Positions 56,401 through 64,000 of a stretch of 64,000 bases of DNA are shown one piece after another. Position numbers and translations under genes: made by a program. The notes beneath the pieces were generated by a model. The model was not told the DNA's origin. It saw nothing but the letters and a program-made list of their open reading frames with translations, and made no database searches. Every line of letters begins with the position of its first letter. Position 1 is the first letter of the stretch. This stretch comes from Isoptericola halotolerans (GTDB lineage: Bacteria > Actinomycetota > Actinomycetes > Actinomycetales > Cellulomonadaceae): the NCBI RefSeq assembly GCF_003003075.1, contig NZ_PVTX01000007.1, forward strand, positions 124,001 through 188,000, read 5' to 3'.

Positions 56401-57006
56401 GAGCTGGCGGCGCAGCTCCGTGGTGAGGTCGGTGAGGCGGGCCAGGTTCCCGGCCATCGCCTCGAGCTTGCGCAGCGCCTTCTCCTTGCGCTTGCGGTGC
56501 TTGAGGACTCCCGCGGCCTCCTCGATGAAGCCTCGGCGCTCCTCCGGGGTGGCACGCAGCACCTGGTCGAGCTGCCCCTGGCCGACCACCACGTGCATCT
56601 CGCGGCCGATCCCCGAGTCGCTGAGGAGCTCCTGGATGTCCAGCAGCCGGCACGAGCTGCCGTTGATCGCGTACTCGGAGCCGCCGCTGCGGAACAGCGT
56701 GCGAGAGATCGTCACCTCGGTGTAGTCGATCGGCAGGGCACCGTCCGTGTTGTCGATGGTCAGCGACACCTCGGCCCGGCCCAGCGGCGGGCGCCCCGCG
56801 GTGCCGGCGAAGATGACGTCCTCCATCTTGCCGCCGCGCAGCGACTTGGCGCCCTGCTCGCCCATCACCCAGGACAGCGCGTCGACGACGTTCGACTTGC
56901 CGGAGCCGTTGGGGCCGACGACGCAGGTGATGCCGGGCTCCAGGCTCAGCGTCGTCGCCGAGGCGAACGACTTGAAGCCCCGGAGCGTCAGCGTCTTGAG
57001 GTGCAC
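53437..57006 (-). CDS. smc: Chromosome segregation protein SMC
   Basis: A 1189-residue SMC ATPase. Walker A is VVGPNGSGKSNVVDALSWVM near residues 30-48. Coiled coils (about 165-500 and 670-1000) flank a hinge near residues 510-640, and the C-terminal head has LSGGERSLTAVAFLVSIF and YVMDEVEAALDDVNLGRL. It folds and segregates chromosomes with ScpA and ScpB. GTG 57006 lies 7 nt after TACCCT, so its mRNA may be leaderless. Confidence 0.97.
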   Translation of the reverse strand: MHLKTLTLRGFKSFASATTLSLEPGITCVVGPNGSGKSNVVDALSWVMGEQGAKSLRGGKMEDVIFAGTAGRPPLGRAEVSLTIDNTDGALPIDYTEVTISRTLFRSGGSEYAINGSSCRLLDIQELLSDSGIGREMHVVVGQGQLDQVLRATPEERRGFIEEAAGVLKHRKRKEKALRKLEAMAGNLARLTDLTTELRRQLGPLGRQAEAARKARTVQSDLRDARARLLADDLAQLGAQLEQERADEAALAERRRAAEDALGVARQRLARLEVAAAASARAASRATDTFHGLGAVRERLRGLASLADERVRLLGTAEPEHRGQDPEELEAQAERARASEAELEREVEIARTALEGAVAARGDTETAAAAAEKELATLLRGAADRREGLARLSGQVAARRSRVEAADAEIERVQAGLAAAERRAEEAAARFAELERDVLGAEAGEEGLDADHERAVAALTEARSAVERLEERVAAAETERATWSARVETLSLSLDRKDGAGALLAADPAGVLGSVASLLGVEAGYEEAVAAALGPLADAVAVESLGAAVDALRLLRDDDAGRAGLVVGGSDGAAPAPPEVPLPDGARRGVDVVTATGPAAAALRHLLAAVVVVEDLAQARALVAAHPTTVAVTRAGDLLAATRASGGSAAAPSVLHLTSALEEARAGLDDAVARGEQGREDLVGARAALEAAQTRHDETLDRLHESDAAMAAVAEQLGTLGSARTGAQAEAERHRTALAEATERRHQDAAALDDLVHRLEVAEAEPTRSEEDIAAATEARDVAQRAAGAARQEETEARLTLRTAEERARAVSGRAQGLARAAERERQAREQAAARARRRAAEADRAAGVRGDVATALEALARSTERAAAERAAAEAEREEQRAEVDAVRADVDRLSGELRDLTDVAHRDEVARAQQVARFEQLRARAVEELGTEPESLVEEFGPHREVPVPRPADAAEDDPDPDPVPYVRAEQEKRLAAAERALKRIGTVNPLALEEFAALEERHRFLTEQLADLKGSREDLLQIVAEIDERVQQVFAEAYQDTAAQFERVFARLFPGGEGRLVLTEPGDLLTTGIEVEARPAGKKVKRLSLLSGGERSLTAVAFLVSIFKARPSPFYVMDEVEAALDDVNLGRLLEIFRELQEDSQLVVITHQKRTMEVADALYGVTMRGDGVTTVISQRLREAAEAG

Positions 57007-57089
57007 GTGGCCGAGGGTATCCGCCGCGACGCCCGATCCCGAGCACCCGGGGCGGCGTTCCCCGGAGCTGGTGGCGTCGGGAGCCGCGG

Positions 57090-57141
57090 CGGGCGGGAGG
57101 CCCGGCCGCCCGGGGCCCCGGGTGCCGCGGCCTCCCGCCCG
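57090..57141 (-). terminator. Hairpin after ndk
   Basis: A 12-bp perfect stem (57090-57101 with 57130-57141) with a large GC-rich loop, directly after the ndk stop. Further pairing in the flanks is possible. It is followed by the smc promoter. Confidence 0.45.
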
Positions 57142-57151
57142 CGGTGGAGGA

Positions 57152-57592
57152 TCAGAAGGTCGGGAACCAGAGGGCGATCTCGCGCTCGGCGGACTCCGGG
57201 GAGTCGGAGCCGTGCACCAGGTTCTGCTGGACCTTCAGTCCCCAGTCCCGGCCGAGGTCGCCGCGGATGGTGCCGGGGGCGGCGACCGTCGGGTCGGTGG
57301 CACCGGCCAGCGAACGGAAGCCGGGGATGACGCCCTGCCCCTCGGCCACCACCGCGAGGACGGGGCCGGAGAGCATGAACTCCACGAGCGGGGCGTAGAA
57401 CGGCTTGCCCTCGTGCTCGGCGTAGTGCTGGGCGAGGAGCTCGGGCGTGGCGTTCTTCAGCTCGACGGCCGTGAGCGTGTAGCCCTTGGCCTCGATGCGC
57501 CGCAGGATCTCACCGGACAGGCCGCGGCGGACGCCGTCGGGCTTGACGAGGACGAGGGTGCGCTCGGGCGCGGGCGTGGTTGCTTCGGTCAT
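57152..57592 (-). CDS. ndk: Nucleoside diphosphate kinase
   Basis: A 146-residue enzyme moving the gamma phosphate between nucleotides. [19 protein letters not shown] is at residues 12-30, and the active-site stretch is [17 protein letters not shown] (His near residue 126). ATG 57592 lies 7 nt after a TAGGGT box (57600-57605), predicting a leaderless mRNA. The gene belongs to the usual actinobacterial folC-DUF4233-ndk neighbourhood. Confidence 0.97.
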   Translation of the reverse strand: MTEATTPAPERTLVLVKPDGVRRGLSGEILRRIEAKGYTLTAVELKNATPELLAQHYAEHEGKPFYAPLVEFMLSGPVLAVVAEGQGVIPGFRSLAGATDPTVAAPGTIRGDLGRDWGLKVQQNLVHGSDSPESAEREIALWFPTF

Positions 57593-57599
57593 GGCCGTC

Positions 57600-57605
57600 A
57601 CCCTA
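57600..57605 (-). promoter_or_regulatory. ndk: -10 element TAGGGT for leaderless ndk
   Basis: TAGGGT on the minus strand ends 7 nt before ATG 57592, with no ribosome binding site between, within the 44-bp gap after DUF4233. Confidence 0.5.
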
Positions 57606-57636
57606 TCGGCCGCGTCCGGCGGGCCGACCACGGACC

Positions 57637-60469
<2,833 letters not shown>

Positions 60470-60476
60470 CACCCGC

Positions 60477-60505
60477 TGCAAGTTTGCACCAAGTGCAATG
60501 TTGCG
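60477..60505. promoter_or_regulatory. Double palindrome operator for TetR
   Basis: Two copies of TGCAA-nn-TTGCA stand in the order TGCAAGTTTGCA (60477-60488) and TGCAATGTTGCG (60494-60505; last base differs). Their centres are 17 bp apart, and the inner arms also form an inverted repeat. This is a typical arrangement for a pair of TetR dimers on one face of the DNA. Confidence 0.65.
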
Positions 60506-60514
60506 TGGGCTACC

Positions 60515-61285
60515 TCACAGCTCGCCGAACCCGCCCTGCACCAGCCCGGCGACGACGGCGGCGGCGGCCTCCGCGTCGGGACCGCGCGCCGCGATCGTCA
60601 CCACGTCACCCGCCGACGTCCCCAAGGACATGAGCTGCAGCACGCTGGTGGCGTCGGCGCCGTTGATCGTGACCGGCACGCCCAGATCGGCGACGGACCG
60701 GGCCACCACCGCGGCGGGTCGGGCGTGCAGACCGAGCGGGTTGCGCACCTCGACCGTCACGCTCACCTGGTCGGCATCGCCCGACGACGTCGGATCCGGC
60801 ACCGGGATCGCCTCGCCCGACGCACGCGTCCCCACGACCGCCGGGCTGTCGGCCGTCCCGGACCCGGGGGCCTGGACCAGCTGGAGCACCGGCTCCGGAC
60901 CGATGGACAGCACCGCCGACTCCGCGGCCTCGGCGACGGCGTCCAGGCCGGCGCCCTGCTGAGCCGTCACGGCCGCGGCGACCGCACCCTCGACGAACGG
61001 CGCGGAGACGAGTCGCACCCTGGGGGGCAGCTCGGGGTCCAGCTCGAGCGCGGACTCGACCGTCAGGACGGCGGAACCCAGGTCGGCCAGCACCACGACG
61101 CCGTCCACCGCCGCCAGCGCGGCGGACAGCGCGTCCTGGACCCGCGGCAACGACGTGCCCAGCCCGCCGTCGAGATCGCCGGCCGCGCACCGGAGCTCCA
61201 CGTCCGGCGCCATCTGCCGGGCGAGCTCGGCCGTGCCGTCGGCGAGCATCGCCGAGTGCGCGACGAGGACCAGTCCGACGCTCAC
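60515..61285 (-). CDS. dhaM: PTS-dependent dihydroxyacetone kinase, phosphotransferase subunit DhaM
   Basis: A 256-residue fusion of a mannose-type EIIA domain (residues 1-130, with LVLVAHSAMLADGTAEL and VVLADLGSAVLTVESAL; catalytic His10) and an HPr domain (from about residue 170; EVRNPLGLHARPAAVVARSV with the phospho-His). The EI domain present in E. coli DhaM is absent, so phosphate must come from a general EI elsewhere. DhaM phosphorylates ADP bound to DhaL. GTG overlaps the dhaL stop as GTGA. Confidence 0.93.
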   Translation of the reverse strand: MSVGLVLVAHSAMLADGTAELARQMAPDVELRCAAGDLDGGLGTSLPRVQDALSAALAAVDGVVVLADLGSAVLTVESALELDPELPPRVRLVSAPFVEGAVAAAVTAQQGAGLDAVAEAAESAVLSIGPEPVLQLVQAPGSGTADSPAVVGTRASGEAIPVPDPTSSGDADQVSVTVEVRNPLGLHARPAAVVARSVADLGVPVTINGADATSVLQLMSLGTSAGDVVTIAARGPDAEAAAAVVAGLVQGGFGEL

Positions 61286-61929
61286 GCGCCGCGTCCCTCC
61301 GCGGCGGCGACGGCCGCCGCCAGGATGATCGCCGTCGAGCGCGCGCCCGGGTCCTGCGTGCCCGCGCTGCGCTCGGCCAGGTACGAGGCCCGGCCCTTCG
61401 TCGCCACGAGCGGGATGGTCGCCTCCGCCCCGCTCGCCGCCGCCGCGGCCGCCGCGCGCAGGACGTCGATCCCGTCCTCGGCGTCCTCGGCCTGCTCGGC
61501 GGCCTCCGCCGCGGGCTGCCAGGCGTCGACCATGGTCTTCTCCCCCACGGTGGCGCGGCCGCGCGCCACGATCCCCTCCAGCGCGGCCTCGACGAGCGCG
61601 ACGACGCCGCTCGAGGGCAGGTCGGCGCGGTCGGTCACCTTGGACGCACGCAGCAGCGCCGTGCCGTAGAGCGGCCCGGCGGCCCCTCCCACCGTGGACA
61701 TCATGGTGGTGGCGGCGAGGCGCAGCACCTGCCCGACCGTCTCCCGAGGTGCCTGGGCAGGGTCGTCCAGACGTTCGACGACGGCACTCAACCCACGATC
61801 CATGTTGACGCCGTGGTCCCCGTCGCCGATCCGCCGGTCGAGCTCGGTGAGCTCGTCCCGCGCGTCACGGACGTCCGCGGCGGCGGCGTGCATCCAGCGT
61901 TCGGCCCAGGCGACATCCAGCACGGTCAC
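61282..61929 (-). CDS. dhaL: Dihydroxyacetone kinase subunit DhaL
   Basis: A 215-residue helical-barrel subunit that holds ADP/ATP. The magnesium site IGDGDHGVNMDRG lies near residues 36-48, and STVGGAAGPLYGTALLRA near residues 80-97, with GEKTMVDAWQPA near residue 128. It passes phosphate to dihydroxyacetone bound to DhaK. GTG overlaps the dhaK stop codon as GTGA, so the three subunits are made by coupled translation. Confidence 0.95.
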   Translation of the reverse strand: MTVLDVAWAERWMHAAAADVRDARDELTELDRRIGDGDHGVNMDRGLSAVVERLDDPAQAPRETVGQVLRLAATTMMSTVGGAAGPLYGTALLRASKVTDRADLPSSGVVALVEAALEGIVARGRATVGEKTMVDAWQPAAEAAEQAEDAEDGIDVLRAAAAAAASGAEATIPLVATKGRASYLAERSAGTQDPGARSTAIILAAAVAAAEGRGA

Positions 61930-62921
61930 CACCGTAGCGCCGGTGTGTGCACCGGGGCGTCCCACAGCTCGGTCAGCTCGTCGTCGAGCCGCAGCACGGT
62001 GACCGACGCACCCTGCATCTCCAGCGAGGTCACGTAGCTGCCGACCAGGGAGCGCGCCACCTCGACGCCGCGCTCGGCGAGGAGGTCGTGGGCGCGCGCG
62101 TAGACGACATAGAGCTCGCTCAGCGGCGTGCCGCCCATCCCGTTGACGAACAGCAGCACCCGTTCGCCCGACGCCAGCTCCAGGTCCTCGGCGACCGGGT
62201 CCAGCAACCGCCGGGTGATGTCGTGCGCCCCGGACGCGGTCACGCGGTGCCTGCCCGGCTCACCGTGGATCCCGATGCCGATCTCGACCTCGTCGTCGGC
62301 CAGCTCGAAGCCCGGGCGGCCCACGTGCGGCACGGTGCACGCCGTCAGCGCGACCCCCATGGTGCGGACCCCGGCGACGACTCGCTCGGCCAGCGCAGCC
62401 ACCGTCGCCAGGTCGTCACCGCGGGCGGCGGCCGCGCCGGCGATCTTCTCGACCGCGACCGTCCCGGCGACACCCCGGCGGCCCGCCGTGTACAGCGAGT
62501 CCTCGACCGCGACGTCGTCGTTGACGACGACGCTGGCGACCTCGATGCCCTCGGCCTCCACCAGCTCGACCCCGGTCTCGAAGTTCAGCACGTCGCCCGT
62601 GTAGTTCTTGACGATCGCGAGCACGCCCGCACCGCCGTCGGCCGCCTGCAGCGCGGCCGAGACCTGGTCCGGGGTCGGCGACGTGAACACCGCGCCCGGC
62701 ACGGCCGCGTCGAGCATCCCGGCACCGACGAACCCGGCGTGCAACGGCTCGTGGCCGGAGCCACCACCGCTCACGACGGCGACGCGGCCCGGCGGCGTCC
62801 CGCCGGCGCGCAGCACGAACGTCGGGTCGAACCGCACCTCGACGGCGTCGGCGTGCGCGAGGGCGAACCCTCGCAACGAGTCGTCGACGGCCTGCGCCGG
62901 GTCGTCCAGCAGCTTCTTCAT
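61926..62921 (-). CDS. dhaK: Dihydroxyacetone kinase subunit DhaK
   Basis: A 331-residue subunit that binds dihydroxyacetone covalently. It has VVSGGGSGHEPLHAGFVG near residues 49-66, VKNYTGDVLNFETG near residue 103 and IGIGIHGEPGRHR near residue 215, where the His forms the hemiaminal with substrate. Product is dihydroxyacetone phosphate. ATG 62921 has GGGAGG 5 nt upstream; an ATG at 62956 is possible. It is the first gene of dhaKLM and follows folC by 122 bp. Confidence 0.96.
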   Translation of the reverse strand: MKKLLDDPAQAVDDSLRGFALAHADAVEVRFDPTFVLRAGGTPPGRVAVVSGGGSGHEPLHAGFVGAGMLDAAVPGAVFTSPTPDQVSAALQAADGGAGVLAIVKNYTGDVLNFETGVELVEAEGIEVASVVVNDDVAVEDSLYTAGRRGVAGTVAVEKIAGAAAARGDDLATVAALAERVVAGVRTMGVALTACTVPHVGRPGFELADDEVEIGIGIHGEPGRHRVTASGAHDITRRLLDPVAEDLELASGERVLLFVNGMGGTPLSELYVVYARAHDLLAERGVEVARSLVGSYVTSLEMQGASVTVLRLDDELTELWDAPVHTPALRW

Positions 62922-63043
62922 CACGGCCTCCCGAGCGGTTGTGTCCCTGTGACTCATACAACACCCGCCGGGCGGCCCGTGCAGTGCAGGGCGCCGTGCT
63001 GGGCCACGGTCCGGGTCCCCCTGGGTCGGTCCGGCCCGCCGCC

Positions 63044-64000
63044 TCAGCCGCGTCCGAGGAGCACGCGCGCGTCCGCGACGGTGATCACCGACCCCGTGAC
63101 GACCACCCCGGTCCCGGTCCCGACCCCGACGACGTCGTCCGCCTCGGCCAGGTCCGTGGCGACCTGCAGCGCCGCGTCGAGCCGGTCGGCGGTGTGCACC
63201 CGGTCCTCGCCGAAGATCTCGCGCGCCACCTCGGCGAGGTCGTACGGGTCCGCCGAGCGCTCCGACGAGTTGCGCGTCAGCACCACGTGGGACAACGCGG
63301 GCTCCAGCGTGGCCAGGAGGCCCTCGGCGTCCTTGTCCGCCATGACCCCGACCACGCCGACCACGGCGCGCAGGCTGAACGACTCGTCCAGCGCCGCGAC
63401 CAGGGCCTCGGCACCGTGCGGGTTGTGCGCGGCGTCGACGAGCACGGTGGGGCTGGAGCGCAACAGCTCGAGGCGTCCCGGCACCGCGACGTCGGCGAAC
63501 GCGGTCTCCACGACTCCCCCGTCCAGCGCCCGGCCGCCGAGCATCTGCTCGACGGCGGCCAGGGCCAGCAGGGCGTTGTGCGCCTGGTGCGCGCCGTGCA
63601 GCGGCACGAACACGTCCGTGTACGTCGCCAGCGGTGTGCGGAGCGCGACCAGCTGGCCACCCACCGCGATGGCACGCGCGGCCACCTCCAGGTCGACGCC
63701 CTCGCGAACCAGGCGGGCCCGGACCTCGGCGGCCCGCTCGGCGAGCACCTCGTCGACCTCCGGTCGCTGCTCGGCCACGACGGCCGTCGCCCCGGTCTTG
63801 ATGATCCCCGCCTTGACCACGGCGATCTCCGCGGGCGTCGACCCCAGCCACTTCTCGTGGTCGATGCTGATCGGGGTGATCACCGCGACCTCCGCGTCGA
63901 CCGTGTTGGTGGTGTCCCAGGTACCGCCCATGCCCACCTCGAGCACCGCCACGTCGACGGGAGCGTCGGCGAACGCCGCGAACGCCAGGCCCGTGAGCAC
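63044..64000 (-). CDS. folC: Folylpolyglutamate synthase / dihydrofolate synthase, 3' part
   Basis: The C-terminal 318 residues of FolC; the start lies beyond the right edge. The part shown covers the end of the ATPase domain (EVGMGGTWDTTNTVDAEVAVITPISIDHEKWLG, including the conserved H/D segment) and the C-terminal Mur-ligase-like domain (VLVDAAHNPHGAEALVAAL). It adds glutamate to folates. In most Actinobacteria it is followed by DUF4233 and ndk; here dhaKLM and a TetR-exporter pair intervene. Confidence 0.95.
   Translation of the reverse strand: MLTGLAFAAFADAPVDVAVLEVGMGGTWDTTNTVDAEVAVITPISIDHEKWLGSTPAEIAVVKAGIIKTGATAVVAEQRPEVDEVLAERAAEVRARLVREGVDLEVAARAIAVGGQLVALRTPLATYTDVFVPLHGAHQAHNALLALAAVEQMLGGRALDGGVVETAFADVAVPGRLELLRSSPTVLVDAAHNPHGAEALVAALDESFSLRAVVGVVGVMADKDAEGLLATLEPALSHVVLTRNSSERSADPYDLAEVAREIFGEDRVHTADRLDAALQVATDLAEADDVVGVGTGTGVVVTGSVITVADARVLLGRG

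Noticed and set aside
53434-57330. A 1298-codon open frame on the plus strand opposite smc
   Set aside because: It is the antisense shadow of smc caused by very high GC; the composition (runs of Arg, Gly, Leu, His, Val) is not protein-like and there is no start signal.
62937-62961. Inverted repeat GTTGT…ACAAC upstream of dhaK
   Set aside because: Only five base pairs with a long spacer; not enough to call an operator.
63000-63043. Possible folC terminator in the GC-rich gap after the stop
   Set aside because: The stems are imperfect and no better than random GC-rich sequence.

Overview
This 64 kb window is a contiguous piece of a high-GC actinobacterial chromosome. The base composition, the many GTG starts, the GTGA and ATGA gene overlaps, the frequent leaderless promoters and families such as DUF4439, DUF2469, DUF4233, DUF4081-GNAT and a C-tailed S2 protein all point that way. 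Gene order (glnD-ffh-amidohydrolase-rpsP-khpA-rimM-trmD-rplS-lepB-rnhB-DUF2469-yraN-comM-dprA, then rpsB-tsf-pyrH-frr-cdsA-rlmN) fits Micrococcales of the Cellulomonadaceae/Promicromonosporaceae type. That placement is inference; no rRNA or tRNA gene is present to test it. I found no CRISPR array, insertion sequence, integrase-bounded island or prophage.

Layout. 1-5004 is a mixed accessory strip: the end of azlC, azlD, two MFS exporters, a GNAT acetyltransferase, a DUF308 membrane protein and an unknown protein. From about 5 kb almost everything is on the minus strand and is core biology. 4988-10326 (read right to left) is rpsO-pnp-M16 peptidase-dapB-TPR protein. 10425-12425 is a large animal-type haem peroxidase inserted beside ribF. 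12656-20194 is the translation cluster rimP-nusA-ylxR-infB-rbfA-truB-ribF. A divergent DUF4439 lipoprotein, proS and an Fpg/Nei glycosylase follow. 24410-29694 holds the non-mevalonate isoprenoid genes ispG and dxr around an intramembrane site-2 protease, with a DivIVA-domain protein. 29691-35124 is rpsB-tsf-pyrH-frr-cdsA-rlmN. A plus-strand M23 peptidase lies opposite rpsB. 36146-42849 has xerC-like recombinase, dprA, comM, yraN, DUF2469, rnhB, lepB and rplS. 42991-48182 has trmD, rimM, khpA, rpsP, an amidohydrolase and ffh. 48227-53038 has glnD, glnK, amt and ftsY, and 53090-57592 has a small membrane protein, smc and ndk. The right end (57637-64000) is DUF4233, a DHA2-type exporter with its TetR regulator, a PTS-type dihydroxyacetone kinase operon (dhaKLM) and the C-terminal part of folC.

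How the parts work together. Most of the window is ribosome assembly, translation factors, protein export (Ffh, FtsY, LepB), nitrogen sensing (Amt, GlnK, GlnD), DNA uptake and recombination (ComM, DprA, Xer, SMC) and membrane or isoprenoid synthesis. Strong hairpins without a T-tract sit at many junctions of the translation operons, and at least sixteen genes have a -10-like hexamer ending 6 or 7 nt before the start codon, which predicts leaderless mRNAs. The least ordinary items are a GlnD with no room for its usual C-terminal ACT domains, the dhaKLM/TetR/exporter block wedged between folC and DUF4233, a double palindromic TetR operator, nitrogen-regulator-like half sites before amt, a bacterial haem peroxidase, and RNA structures at the starts of infB and rpsB. 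I did not find a clearly novel multi-gene system here.
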